Assembly (NCBI RefSeq): GCF_018417635.1
Contig: NZ_CP071007.1
Coordinates: forward strand, 1,922,501-1,986,500
From: Pseudomonas sp. SORT22
GTDB taxonomy: Bacteria; Pseudomonadota; Gammaproteobacteria; Pseudomonadales; Pseudomonadaceae
Direction of reading: 5' to 3'
Length of the DNA stretch: 64,000 nt
In this document: positions 27,898-36,840 of the stretch, in pieces
How positions within the stretch are numbered: position 1 is the stretch's first letter
How the letters are laid out: each line of letters opens with the position of its first letter
Position numbers and translations under genes: made by a program
The notes under the pieces: model-generated
Databases searched by the model: none
The model's input: only the letters and a program-made list of their open reading frames with translations
What the model was told of the DNA's origin: nothing

Positions 27898-28119
27898 TCA
27901 CAGGTCCTTGACGGTACGGACCTGGTCCTTGTTGATGCGGGTGCGTTTGCCGTCCAGTTGTTCGAATTCGTAGAAGCCCGAGTCTTCGTCGTATTGCGGA
28001 GTATCGACCGCCTGGATTTCGCGGCCGTCGTTCAGGGTAATGACGGTCGGCGAAGCGCAGCCAGCCAGAGTGCCAAGACCCAGGGCGAGCAGGAAAGCGG
28101 GAAGAGTCCGTTGAATCAT
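27898..28119 (-). CDS. YgdI/YgdR-family small lipoprotein
   Basis: A 73-residue lipoprotein: signal peptide with lipobox LAGC (C21), then an SH3-like DUF903 domain ([29 protein letters not shown]). YgdR-type proteins are small envelope lipoproteins of unknown role. Start [10 protein letters not shown] follows GGAGAAACACA. The mature protein begins CASPT, without Asp at +2, so outer-membrane sorting is expected. Single gene upstream of the tRNA on the same strand. Confidence 0.92.
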   Translation of the reverse strand: MIQRTLPAFLLALGLGTLAGCASPTVITLNDGREIQAVDTPQYDEDSGFYEFEQLDGKRTRINKDQVRTVKDL

Positions 28120-28316
28120 TGTGTTTCTCCAGTAAAGGATGGTGCGTAATGTTTCTTGAGACGCATGGCGCCTGCGCAAGTTCCATGCAGATTTCAGCAT
28201 AGCGGCAATCTAGCATTATTGACCGGCAACAATGCCTGGGCCGCTGGCGGGCGCGAGGCAGGCAGGGCTGTGATATAACACCGCTCATTCGTTCCTATCA
28301 ATGGATTCAAGGTCCC

Positions 28317-28856
28317 ATGAAAGCCAAGGCAGATGTACCTTTCGTGCCGCTGAACATTGCCGTCCTGACGGTCAGCGATACCCGCACCCTGGAAACCGAC
28401 ACCTCCGGCCAGGTGTTCGTCGACCGCCTGAGCGAGGCCGGCCACGCTCTGGCGGCGCGGGTGCTGCTCAAGGACGATCTGTACAAGATTCGCGCCCAGG
28501 TCGCCACCTGGATCGCCGATGAGCAGGTGCAGGTGGTGCTGATCACCGGCGGTACCGGCTTTACCGGGCGCGATAGCACCCCGGAAGCCGTGGCCTGCCT
28601 GCTGGACAAGCAGGTCGATGGCTTTGGCGAGCTGTTCCGGCACATCTCCCTGGCCGATATCGGCACCTCCACCGTGCAGTCCCGGGCCCTGGCCGGGCTG
28701 GCCAACGGCACCCTGGTGTGCTGCCTGCCGGGCTCGACCAACGCCGTGCGCACCGGCTGGGACGGCATCCTTGCCGAGCAGCTCGACGCCCGTCATCGCC
28801 CGTGCAACTTCGTCACCCACCTCAAGCAGGCCGCGCCCTGCGAAAGCCGTGGTTGA
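28317..28856 (+). CDS. moaB: Molybdenum cofactor biosynthesis protein B
   Basis: A 179-residue MoaB/MogA-fold protein that binds molybdopterin and takes part in its adenylylation before metal insertion. The MPT-binding loop LITGGTGFTGRDSTPEAV and the LPGSTNAVRTGWD run are clear. First gene of a two-gene unit: moeA begins seven bases after its stop. The pair moaB-moeA is a separate cofactor unit away from the main moa operon. Confidence 0.95.
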   Translation: MKAKADVPFVPLNIAVLTVSDTRTLETDTSGQVFVDRLSEAGHALAARVLLKDDLYKIRAQVATWIADEQVQVVLITGGTGFTGRDSTPEAVACLLDKQVDGFGELFRHISLADIGTSTVQSRALAGLANGTLVCCLPGSTNAVRTGWDGILAEQLDARHRPCNFVTHLKQAAPCESRG

Positions 28857-28863
28857 GGCGCCC

Positions 28864-30066
28864 ATGCACACTCAACTGATGCCGGTCGAAGACGCCCTGG
28901 CAAAACTGCTGGCGCTGGCCGAAGCCGCGCCTATCACCGCTACCGAGCAGGTCGCCCTGGCCGACGCCGAGGGCCGCGTGCTGGCACATGAGCTGGTCTC
29001 GAGCCTCGACCTGCCGCCCTGGCCCAACAGCGCCATGGACGGCTACGCGCTGCGCCTGGCCGACTGGACGGGCGAGCCCTTGACGGTCAGCCAGCGGGTA
29101 TTCGCCGGGCATTCACCCGAGCCGTTGCAGCCGGGTACCTGTGCGCGGATCTTTACCGGGGCGCCGGTGCCGGTGGGGGCGGATTGCGTTGAGATGCAGG
29201 AAAACGCCGACGTCCTGGACGATCAGCGCGTGCGCTTTACCGAGGCGCTGCGCGTCGGTCAGAACATTCGCCCGCAAGGGCAGGAAACCCGCGCTGGCGA
29301 GGCGGTTTTGGCCGCGGGTACGCGCCTGGGGCCGATCGAGCTGGGCCTGGCGGCTTCCTTGGGGTGCGCCGAGCTGAGCGTCGTGCGGCGGGTCAAGGTC
29401 GCTGTGCTGTCGACCGGCGACGAACTGGTCGAGCCCGGCTTGCCCCTGGGGCCCGGGCAGATCTACAACAGCAACCGGCGGCTGCTCGGCAGCTGGCTGC
29501 AACGCCTGGGCTGTGAGGTGATCGACGCTGGCATTCTGGCCGATGACCTGGAGAAAACCCGCAAATGCCTGGCCGCCCTGCATGATGTCGACCTGATTCT
29601 TTCCACTGGCGGTGTTTCGGTGGGCGAGGCCGATTACCTGGGCATCGCCCTGCGTGAAGAGGGCGAACTGTCGCTGTGGAAGCTGGCAATCAAGCCGGGC
29701 AAGCCGCTGACCTTCGGTCATTACAAGGGCGTGCCGGTCATTGGCTTGCCGGGTAACCCGGCTTCGACCCTGGTGACCTTCGGCCTGCTGACCCGCCCCT
29801 ACCTGTTGCGCCGCCAGGGCGTTACCGAGGTCACGCCGCTGCAGTTCGCGGTGCCGGCCGGGTTCGACTGGCCCAAGGCTGGCACTCGCCGCGAATACCT
29901 GCGCGGGCGACTGGAGCAGGGCAGCGCATTGATCTACAAGAACCAGAGTTCGGGGGTGCTGCGCAGCGCCGCCTGGGCCGAGGGCCTGGTCGAAGTCCGT
30001 GAGGGCCAGACCCCGGGCAAGGGCGATATCGTGCAGTTCATTCCCTTGAGCGAGCTACTTGGTTGA
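28864..30066 (+). CDS. moeA: Molybdopterin molybdenumtransferase
   Basis: A 400-residue enzyme that inserts molybdate into adenylylated molybdopterin. MoeA landmarks in order: PPWPNSAMDGYAL, the domain-2 GEAVLAAGTRLGPIELGLAAS run, VLSTGDELVEPG, STGGVSVGEADY, KPGKPLTFG and GLPGNPAS. Length is normal. Start MHTQLMPVEDAL lies just after moaB, indicating co-transcription. Its end overlaps the convergent glycosyltransferase gene by 12 bases. Confidence 0.96.
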   Translation: MHTQLMPVEDALAKLLALAEAAPITATEQVALADAEGRVLAHELVSSLDLPPWPNSAMDGYALRLADWTGEPLTVSQRVFAGHSPEPLQPGTCARIFTGAPVPVGADCVEMQENADVLDDQRVRFTEALRVGQNIRPQGQETRAGEAVLAAGTRLGPIELGLAASLGCAELSVVRRVKVAVLSTGDELVEPGLPLGPGQIYNSNRRLLGSWLQRLGCEVIDAGILADDLEKTRKCLAALHDVDLILSTGGVSVGEADYLGIALREEGELSLWKLAIKPGKPLTFGHYKGVPVIGLPGNPASTLVTFGLLTRPYLLRRQGVTEVTPLQFAVPAGFDWPKAGTRREYLRGRLEQGSALIYKNQSSGVLRSAAWAEGLVEVREGQTPGKGDIVQFIPLSELLG

Positions 30067-31302
30067 ACGGCTGAGCAGGGTGTCGCCCACCAGGGTGGCA
30101 CCGCTCGGCGCGCGCAGGCTGGGGCGCGCATGCACGCTTTCCAGCTGGGCAGCGGCGATGCTCCAGTCGTGGCGGCTGCAGACAAACTCCCGCGCCGCTT
30201 GCGACAGCTGGCGCAGGCGCCAGGGCTGATTGAGCAGTTGGTTAATCATCAACGCCAGCTGGTCGCCGTCGTCACTGGCCAGGTAGTGCTCGCCATGGGT
30301 CACCTGCAGGCCTGACACGCCCTTGGCCGTGGTTACCACCGGCAGCCCGGCGGCCATGGCTTCCAGTATCTTGATCTTCGAGCCGCCGCCATAACGTAGC
30401 GGCGCAAAGAAGATCGCCGAGTTGCGTTGCAGCTCGCGCAGGTCAGGCAGGTAGCCAATCCATTCGATTCGCGGGTCGCTCCAGCGCAGTTTCCAGCTGG
30501 GCGGCAAGGCGTGGCCAACCACGGCCAGGCGTACTGCGGGGTTGCTCAGCCAGACTTGCGGCAGAATGTCTTCCAGGGCCCATTCGATGGCTTCAAGGTT
30601 GGCGCCGTATTCGAAATTGCCGACGAACAGCAGGCGCTGGCTGCACAGCGACGGCTGGATATCCTGGTAATGCGCGCAATCCACGCCATTGATCACCACC
30701 GACACCGCAGCGCCGGTCGCCTGGCTGATGTGTTCGGCGTCGGTTGGGCTGACCGCTACCACTTCATGGGCCTGGCTGAGCACGCGGTTTTCCCAGCGCC
30801 GGTAACGCCAGCGATCAAAGGCATTGAACGGTCGCAGCCACAGTGGCAAGCGGTCGTGGCAAGCGGCGCCATTGACCGATTCGATGTTGTGCTCGCTGAG
30901 CACGAACGGCAGCCCGCGAGCCTGCAGGGCCTTTTCGAACGGCTGGAAGCTGTAGCTGTGCTCGATCTGGATGACATCCCAGGGCTCTTCCAGCAATTGC
31001 TCGAAGCAGTGGCGCAGGTGCGGCGCCAGGCCATTGATGCTGGCGCGCATCGGATAGCTGGGGTAGATCGCCGCCAGCAGGTTCAGGGGGCTGTGGAAGG
31101 GGCGCCTGGGTAGCACGATCAGGCGTTCGAGCAAAGGTTCCAAGGCCTGTCGGGCCGCGTCGCTGGGCGGGATTTTCGATTGCACCAGCAGGGTGATGCG
31201 GTGACCCCGCTGCGCCAGGCTGCGCAGCAGGTGGTATTGCCGTGTTTTACCGCCGCTGGTGGTGGGCCAGGGCAGGTAGGGTAGTGTCCAGAGTACGCGC
31301 AT
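30055..31302 (-). CDS. Glycosyltransferase family 4 (group 1)
   Basis: A 415-residue GT-B enzyme transferring a sugar from a nucleotide donor. The N-terminal PWPTTSGGKTRQYHLLRSLA region is typical of the subfamily, and the C-terminal donor site carries LRYGGGSKIKILEAMAAGLPVV, with the GT4 E-x7-E-like region. It is soluble or peripheral. The start has a good GAGGAAAGG site, 64 bases after the stop of the GDP-mannose gene upstream, so the two are likely an operon. A mannosyl donor is a reasonable but unproven inference. Confidence 0.9.
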   Translation of the reverse strand: MRVLWTLPYLPWPTTSGGKTRQYHLLRSLAQRGHRITLLVQSKIPPSDAARQALEPLLERLIVLPRRPFHSPLNLLAAIYPSYPMRASINGLAPHLRHCFEQLLEEPWDVIQIEHSYSFQPFEKALQARGLPFVLSEHNIESVNGAACHDRLPLWLRPFNAFDRWRYRRWENRVLSQAHEVVAVSPTDAEHISQATGAAVSVVINGVDCAHYQDIQPSLCSQRLLFVGNFEYGANLEAIEWALEDILPQVWLSNPAVRLAVVGHALPPSWKLRWSDPRIEWIGYLPDLRELQRNSAIFFAPLRYGGGSKIKILEAMAAGLPVVTTAKGVSGLQVTHGEHYLASDDGDQLALMINQLLNQPWRLRQLSQAAREFVCSRHDWSIAAAQLESVHARPSLRAPSGATLVGDTLLSRSTK

Positions 31303-31366
31303 GACCCCTTTCCTCTGTGTTCAGGCGGGTAACGGCATGCAGATAAAAATGGACGCGCCGGGGGAA

Positions 31367-32821
31367 TCAGCTTGCGGCTGGCTCCGGGGCGCGTCCATAG
31401 ATATCAGTAAAGCGCACGATGTCATCCTCGCCCAGGTATTCGCCACTTTGTACTTCAATCATTACCAGATCGATCACCCCCGGGTTGGTCAGGCGGTGTA
31501 CCCGGCCGGGTTTGATGAAGGTCGATTCGTTGGTATCGAGCAGAAATTCCTCTTCACCATTGGTCACACAGGCCATGCCGCTGACCACGATCCAGTGCTC
31601 GCTGCGGTGATGATGCATCTGCAGCGACAGCGAAGCCTCGGGGCGGACCATGATGCGCTTGATCTTGAACCGCGGGCCTTCCTCGAGCACCGTGTAGGTG
31701 CCCCACGGGCGGTTGACCGTGCGGTGCAGGCGGAACGCGTCGTGGCCCTGGCGCTTGAGCTGCTGGGCAATCACCTTGACCTCCTGGCTGCGCGCGGCAT
31801 CGGCAATCAGCAGGGCATCGGGGGTATCGATGATGATCAGGTTGTCCAGGCCCACCGCGCCGACCAGGCGCCGTGGCGAGTCGATATAGCAATTGTGCAC
31901 ATCGTGCAGCACGGTTTCGCCGGTGCAGCGATTGCCCTGATGATCACCGGCCTTGAGCTCACGCACCGCCTCCCAGCTGCCGATATCGCTCCAGCCCAGC
32001 TGGCTGGGCAGTACCGCGACCTGTTGCGAGGTCTCCATCACGGCATAGTCGATGGAAATGTCTGGCACCAGGGCGAAGCTGTCCGGGTCCAGTTCCACCT
32101 GACACTCGCGGGCGCCTTCCTTGCACGGGCTCAGGGCCAGGCAGTGATTGACCGCCGCCAGCAGTTGCGGGGCGTGCTGTTCCAGCTCATGCAGGATGGC
32201 GTCGACACGCATGCAGAACATCCCGGCATTCCACAGGTGCTGGCCGCCATCGAGGTACTGCTGGGCGGTGTCGGCGTCGGGCTTTTCGACAAAGCGGGCA
32301 ACCCTGAAGCCGTGGGCATCCAGGGCCTGGCCTTTTTCGATGTAGCCAAAACCAGTTTCAGCACGGGTCGGCAGCAGGCCGAAGGTGGTCAGCCAGCCCT
32401 GGGCAGCCAGCAAGCGGGCCTGGCTGACGGCCTGGTCGAAGGCGCTGAGGTCGTTGATCAGGTGATCGGCTGGCAGCACCAGCAATTGCGCATCCTCACC
32501 GTACAGCCGGGCGCAGTGCAGGGCGGCAGCGGCAATGGCGGCGGCGGTATTGCGGCCAAAGGGTTCGAGGATGTAGTCCAGGGCCAGGTTGGCCTTGTTC
32601 AGCTGGCGGAATTCGTCCTGGGTGCGGAAGAACACCTCGCGGTTGGTCACCGTCAGGATCCGTTCGACATCGGCCAGGCGGCTGGCGCGGGCGAAGGTCT
32701 TCTGCAGCAGGCTCTGGCCGTCGGGCAGGCGCATGAACGGCTTGGGCATGGTTTCGCGCGATACCGGCCACAGGCGGGTGCCGGCGCCGCCAGCGATGAT
32801 GCAAGGGATCAGAACACTCAT
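31367..32821 (-). CDS. Mannose-1-phosphate guanylyltransferase / mannose-6-phosphate isomerase
   Basis: A 484-residue bifunctional enzyme of the AlgA/WbpW/PslB type. The N-terminal GMP domain has the pyrophosphorylase signature IIAGGAGTRLWPVSRE and VLPADH; the C-terminal cupin PMI domain has LQMHHHRSEHWIVVSG and GRVHRLTNPG. It makes GDP-mannose for polysaccharide. Start MSVLIPCIIAGG is standard for the family and follows GAGG. Paired with only one glycosyltransferase, so it is not the alginate operon itself. Which surface polysaccharide it serves is not shown. Confidence 0.93.
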   Translation of the reverse strand: MSVLIPCIIAGGAGTRLWPVSRETMPKPFMRLPDGQSLLQKTFARASRLADVERILTVTNREVFFRTQDEFRQLNKANLALDYILEPFGRNTAAAIAAAALHCARLYGEDAQLLVLPADHLINDLSAFDQAVSQARLLAAQGWLTTFGLLPTRAETGFGYIEKGQALDAHGFRVARFVEKPDADTAQQYLDGGQHLWNAGMFCMRVDAILHELEQHAPQLLAAVNHCLALSPCKEGARECQVELDPDSFALVPDISIDYAVMETSQQVAVLPSQLGWSDIGSWEAVRELKAGDHQGNRCTGETVLHDVHNCYIDSPRRLVGAVGLDNLIIIDTPDALLIADAARSQEVKVIAQQLKRQGHDAFRLHRTVNRPWGTYTVLEEGPRFKIKRIMVRPEASLSLQMHHHRSEHWIVVSGMACVTNGEEEFLLDTNESTFIKPGRVHRLTNPGVIDLVMIEVQSGEYLGEDDIVRFTDIYGRAPEPAAS

Positions 32822-32841
32822 CTCACAGCCTCGAGTCAGGG

Positions 32842-32859
32842 GCACTGCCTGGGCAGTGC
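32842..32859 (-). repeat. Hairpin in the leader of the GDP-mannose gene
   Basis: GCACTGCC and GGCAGTGC are separated by two bases, 21-38 bases upstream of the ATG. It could be an operator or a leader hairpin. Confidence 0.4.
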
Positions 32860-33101
32860 AGCAAAAGTAAACAGAGCAACCTGGCAGGCTTTTGCGCAAT
32901 GAGTCAATAAAATGACTTTTACCACCGGCATCGTCCATGAAGGCCAAATATTTGTCGAATGATGCCCCTCGGCGACGAAGCTTTCAATGATATTTGTGTG
33001 AATGGCATGCGAAACTCTGCTGAAACGTTACCTGCAATGCAGTAAAGGGACGCCGGAAACGGTCGAGATACTCGACGCTCAATTCATCGGGGAACGCACA
33101 C

Positions 33102-34001
33102 ATGGCGCAGCAAAAGGCATTGATGATCCTGCATGGCAAGCAGGCCATGAACGAAGAGGTGCGTGCTGCGGTGACCGGCATGCGAGAGCGCGGCTGGCAG
33201 TTGGACGTGCGCCTGACCTGGGAGGGGGGCGACGCCCAGCGCCTGGTCGAAGAAGCGCTGGCCGCCGGCTACCCGCACTTGGTGGCTGCGGGTGGCGATG
33301 GCACCCTGCGCGATGTCGCCGAGGCCATGGTGCGTGCCGACGCTGACGCCAGCCTGGTGTTGCTGGCGCTGGGTACCGCCAACGATTTTGCCAAGGCTGC
33401 CGGCGTGCCGCTGGAGCCGGCGCAGGCGCTGATGCTGCTGGAAGTACCGGCCCGGGCCATTGACCTGGGCGAGGTGGGTGGGCAGGTATTCCTGAACATG
33501 GCCACCGGTGGCTTCGGCAGCCAGGTTACCGCCAATACCTCCGAAGACCTGAAAAAGGTATTGGGTGCGGCAGCCTACCTGTTCACCGGCCTGTCGCGCT
33601 TCAGCGAGCTGCGCGCGGCGTCGGTCGAACTGCACGGCCCGGATTTCCAGTGGCAGGGTGAGTTGCTGGCGCTGGGCATCGGCAACGGGCGGCAGGCCGG
33701 CGGCGGGCATGCGCTGTGCCCCCAGGCGCAGGTTGATGATGGCTTGCTCGACATCAGCATCCTGCCGGCACCCCAGGAAGTGGTCGGCACCTTGCGCGGC
33801 CTGCTCAGCGATGGCCTGGGGCTGGACAGCATGTTTGTCCGTGCGCGCTTGCCATGGGTCGAGATCAGAAGCTCGCAAGGCCTGGACATCAACCTCGATG
33901 GTGAGCCCCTGCAGGGCGACAACCTGCGTTTTGAAGTGCTGCCTGCGGCCTTGCGCGTGCACCTGCCGGTCGACTCGCCGCTGCTCAGTCGTCGAGGCTG
34001 A
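33102..34001 (+). CDS. YegS-like lipid kinase
   Basis: A 299-residue diacylglycerol-kinase-fold enzyme. The ATP loop GGDGTLRDVAEA (residues 64-75) and the ALGTANDFAKAAGVP run define the YegS/Rv2252/BmrU group, which phosphorylates lipids such as phosphatidylglycerol. Length is normal. The natural substrate in Pseudomonas is unproven. It converges on the response regulator and overlaps it by 17 bases at the 3' ends. Confidence 0.92.
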   Translation: MAQQKALMILHGKQAMNEEVRAAVTGMRERGWQLDVRLTWEGGDAQRLVEEALAAGYPHLVAAGGDGTLRDVAEAMVRADADASLVLLALGTANDFAKAAGVPLEPAQALMLLEVPARAIDLGEVGGQVFLNMATGGFGSQVTANTSEDLKKVLGAAAYLFTGLSRFSELRAASVELHGPDFQWQGELLALGIGNGRQAGGGHALCPQAQVDDGLLDISILPAPQEVVGTLRGLLSDGLGLDSMFVRARLPWVEIRSSQGLDINLDGEPLQGDNLRFEVLPAALRVHLPVDSPLLSRRG

Positions 34002-34644
34002 TGATTTGCTCGCGCACGGCAAACAGCACCAGGCCGGCGACGTCGTAGATCTGCAGGCGTTTCATGATCTGCGAGCGGTGGGTTTCCACGGTCTTGATGC
34101 TCAAGCCCAGGCCCTGGGCGATTTCCCGGGTCGACTTGCCGCGTACGATCAGGCGCAGGATTTCCAGTTGGCGGGCGGTGAGGTTGTGCTTTTCCGCTGT
34201 CTCCGGCTTGCCCGACTGGGCGCGCAGCAGGGCCTGGTTGATTACCGTGTGGGCAATCGCCGGGCTCAGGTAGCGCTCGTTGCCGCGCAGTGCTGCCAGT
34301 GCCTGCTCAAGCTCGGTGGCGGTGGTGTCTTTGAGCAGGTAGCCATGGGCGCCGCTTTCCAGGGCCTGCATGATCAGCTCCGGGTCGGTGTGCATGGAGA
34401 GGATCAGTACCTTGCTGCGACAGCCCAGGGCGCGCAGGCGGGTCAGGGCATCCAGGCCACTGGTGCAGCGCATGGAGATATCCAGCAGGACAATGTCCGG
34501 GTCCAGTTGCATGACCAGTTCCGGCACCTGGCTGCCGTCGTTGGCTTCGCCGATCACGGCATAGCCGGGAATGTCGGACACCAGCGCGCGCACACCTGCG
34601 CGAATCAGTGAATGGTCATCGACCAACAGCAATGTACAGGTCAT
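33985..34644 (-). CDS. NarL/FixJ-family response regulator
   Basis: A 219-residue regulator: receiver domain with D9-D10 and phospho-acceptor D55 (PDIVLLDISMR), and a LuxR helix-turn-helix at the C-terminus (LTARQLEILRLIVRGKSTRE, then IKTVETHRSQIMKRL). Its ATG overlaps the TGA of the histidine kinase (ATGA), so the pair is translationally coupled. Targets are unknown. Confidence 0.93.
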   Translation of the reverse strand: MTCTLLLVDDHSLIRAGVRALVSDIPGYAVIGEANDGSQVPELVMQLDPDIVLLDISMRCTSGLDALTRLRALGCRSKVLILSMHTDPELIMQALESGAHGYLLKDTTATELEQALAALRGNERYLSPAIAHTVINQALLRAQSGKPETAEKHNLTARQLEILRLIVRGKSTREIAQGLGLSIKTVETHRSQIMKRLQIYDVAGLVLFAVREQIISLDD

Positions 34645-35531
34645 GGGACGTTACTTGTCTTGGCGCGTTCGAGGGTGCGCGCAGGCCAGGGGAACAGGGC
34701 GTCGATCTGGGTGCCCAGGCCGGGCTGGCTGTTGACCGACAGTGTGCCATTGAGCAGGCCGACGCGCTCGAGCATTCCGGCCATGCCGCGCTGGCCTTCA
34801 TCGGCTGGGCTGCTGGCGGGCGAAAAGCCCAGGCCGTCATCGCTGATCGACAACGCCAGGCCTTCGGGCTGGCGCTGAATGCGCACCACCAGGTTCTTTG
34901 CCTTGGCGTGACGCAGGATGTTGGTCACCGCCTCTTGGGTAATGCGAAAGGCGGCGATGGCCATATCTTCCGGGAGGCCGCCCAGGCGCTGGCGGCATTC
35001 CAGGCTCCAGTGCACCTCGGTGTTTTCCAGGGCGCGCAGCAGGTGCGCGCGCAGGCTGGCTTCCAGGCCCAGGCTGGACAGTTGTCTTGGGTTGAGGATG
35101 GCCGAAACATCGCGCACGCTGGCCAGGGTGTCGTCCAGGGTGCTGCGCAAGGTTTTGCAGTGCTCCTGCAGCTCGCTCGGGGCGCGGCGCGCGAGCCAGT
35201 CGGCCTGGAGTTTGGCGGCGGTCAGCAACTGGCCGATATCGTCGTGCAGTTCGCGGCTCAGGCGCTGGCGTTCGCTTTCCTGCACTTTGAGCAGGCGGTC
35301 GGCCAGTTCCGCCGGGCGCAGGGCAATCGAGCGCGCCCACTGGCGCAGTTGCCAGGCAATGCTCGACAGGGCAACCAGTTGCAGGGCCAGGGCGATGCCT
35401 GGCAGCGGTTGCTCAAGCAGGTACAAGGCCAGGTTGACGGCAACCGAAGCCAGGCACAGCAGGGCGGTTGCCCAGCGCAACAGAGAGGCTCCGGGGTGCC
35501 AGCGCTTGAGTGTCTTGAGGCTTGAGAACAT
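34641..35531 (-). CDS. Sensor histidine kinase, HisKA_3 (NarX/UhpB) type
   Basis: A 296-residue kinase with two membrane helices near the N-terminus (about 17-38 and 44-62) and almost no periplasmic loop, so the signal is sensed in or just below the membrane. The phospho-acceptor is H96 in LSRELHDDIGQLL; the HATPase part has the N-box TQEAVTNILRHAKA and G-box DDGLGFSP. It phosphorylates the coupled NarL-type regulator. ATG 35531 was chosen; a GTG five codons upstream is possible. No conserved name can be given. Confidence 0.92.
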   Translation of the reverse strand: MFSSLKTLKRWHPGASLLRWATALLCLASVAVNLALYLLEQPLPGIALALQLVALSSIAWQLRQWARSIALRPAELADRLLKVQESERQRLSRELHDDIGQLLTAAKLQADWLARRAPSELQEHCKTLRSTLDDTLASVRDVSAILNPRQLSSLGLEASLRAHLLRALENTEVHWSLECRQRLGGLPEDMAIAAFRITQEAVTNILRHAKAKNLVVRIQRQPEGLALSISDDGLGFSPASSPADEGQRGMAGMLERVGLLNGTLSVNSQPGLGTQIDALFPWPARTLERAKTSNVP

Positions 35532-35968
35532 AGAAATTGAAGCCACTGAAATATCGCTGTTGAAAGCCTTGCAAAGGTCGAACTAGAGGCGTTTGTCGAA
35601 TTGCCTTCAATAACGTTTAAATGCCGGCGCCGGGGTAACCGCGATGAAAGTCTGCACGCGGTGTCTGGGGAGATCCGGGTAAGGTGCATGTGTCCATCAG
35701 CGCGCATGGTATCACTTCAAATACAATTGGTCGCGAACTCTGATAACTGACTGAATAGCCAGATTTTACGGGCTGGTACGACGGTTCCGATTGTCTTCGA
35801 ATCTAGCATTTTGCCATCAGTTTGCGGGGCTGGGATTTTGCCCGAAATCAATTAAACGAAATGTTTGTTGCAGATAATTAGAGAGACCTGGAAATACACT
35901 AAGTTGGGTCTTAGTGTGCACTCGTCACAGGCTTGGTTAATCTCGCCGGGGCAGTATTGTTATGTCCC
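35532..35968. other. AT-rich intergenic region
   Basis: This 437-base gap is clearly richer in A/T than the flanking genes. It contains the inverted repeat at 35896-35917 and presumably the promoter of the kinase-regulator pair. No convincing small gene or tRNA was seen. Confidence 0.6.
35896..35917. repeat. Perfect 8-base inverted repeat
   Basis: ACACTAAG and CTTAGTGT flank TTGGGT. It lies 52 bases beyond the stop of the Hpt-like gene. There is no T run, so it could be an operator or an RNA hairpin. Confidence 0.45.
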
Positions 35969-36496
35969 TTAGTTGCCCCTGGTTGGCGAAGAAAGTGCAG
36001 TGGCGTTCGCGCTGGTGGGCGCAGCCATTGAAGGGGCGGGGTGTTCGCAAGTGTGCCGGGTTTCGATGCAAGAGTCGCAGGCCAGAGCCTCCTGCGGGCT
36101 CAGAGCGGTGGCCAGGGTGTCGAGCAACTGCACCTGTTCCTCGGTATCCAGGCTCAGGCGGCCGGTGTGCGGATCGATCAACTCCAGCTGCCAGGCCAGC
36201 AGGGTCAGGCAGCTTTCCAGGGCTTGCAGGGCTTCACCTTGCAATGCCGGTTGCGCCTGTGCGGGTTCCAGCAGTGCCTGCAGATGTTGGCTGTAGCTTG
36301 CGACCTCGACCAGGCCAAGGGCCTGTGCGCGTTCTACCAGGGTGGCCAGGGTATCGTTGAGGCAGTAACAGGCATCCGGATCGTTGTCGATCAGTTGCAG
36401 GTGCAGCAGGCATTCCTCTGCCTTGGTCAGCAGCACCTGGGCGTCGATCAGGAAATCCTGCAGGGCGCTGTTGTGCAGTGCGTCGTTAGCCATCAT
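35969..36496 (-). CDS. Degenerate Hpt-like protein with Cys/His-rich tail
   Basis: A 175-residue protein. Residues about 8-75 are helical and resemble the P1/Hpt domain of CheA (FLIDAQVLLTKAEECLLHLQ, then a segment ending in ARA/ERAQALGL), but the usual H-x-L-K-G phosphorylation motif is absent. A second helical part follows (about 85-145). The tail contains CDSCIETRHTCEH, a CxxC..HxCxH cluster that could bind metal. There is no signal peptide. Two adjacent ATGs are possible (36496, 36493), after GGAG. It is divergent from cheV, which suggests a chemotaxis-linked role. Function is unknown. Confidence 0.7.
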   Translation of the reverse strand: MMANDALHNSALQDFLIDAQVLLTKAEECLLHLQLIDNDPDACYCLNDTLATLVERAQALGLVEVASYSQHLQALLEPAQAQPALQGEALQALESCLTLLAWQLELIDPHTGRLSLDTEEQVQLLDTLATALSPQEALACDSCIETRHTCEHPAPSMAAPTSANATALSSPTRGN

Positions 36497-36840
36497 TTGG
36501 CTCCAGCGCGTAAGGCTGGAGCAGGGGCTGGCCACCATGAGGCGATCGCTGACAAAAGCCTGACTCCGTTCATGCAATGAGAATGGCGTCACATTAATGG
36601 CTAATGGATATTGCGAACATCAGGTCTCACCCGATTGTCACTAGGGGATTCCCTGATGCGGTGTTTTCGATACGACCCTTTGCGGGTGTTTGCGACAGCG
36701 GAGAGGTGAGCGCAGTAAAGCATGATGGTAAAATGACATCAATGGGCTGCGGAGCATTTTCTTCACAGGGTCAAGCTCTGCGGCAAACGGCCGATACAGG
36801 GCCATTGGGATCATTTTCGACACACCTTGGGGGCTCTTCG
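36497..36840. other. Divergent promoter region between the Hpt-like gene and cheV
   Basis: These 344 bases contain no supported gene; the in-frame extension of cheV lacks homology. AGGGGATTCCCT near 36645 and a CATCAGG/CCTGATG pair around it form a possible hairpin. Confidence 0.5.

Noticed and set aside
35770..35790. Sigma54-like sequence TGGTACGACGGTTCCG
   Set aside because: The essential GC of the -12 element is CC, and no rightward gene begins nearby.
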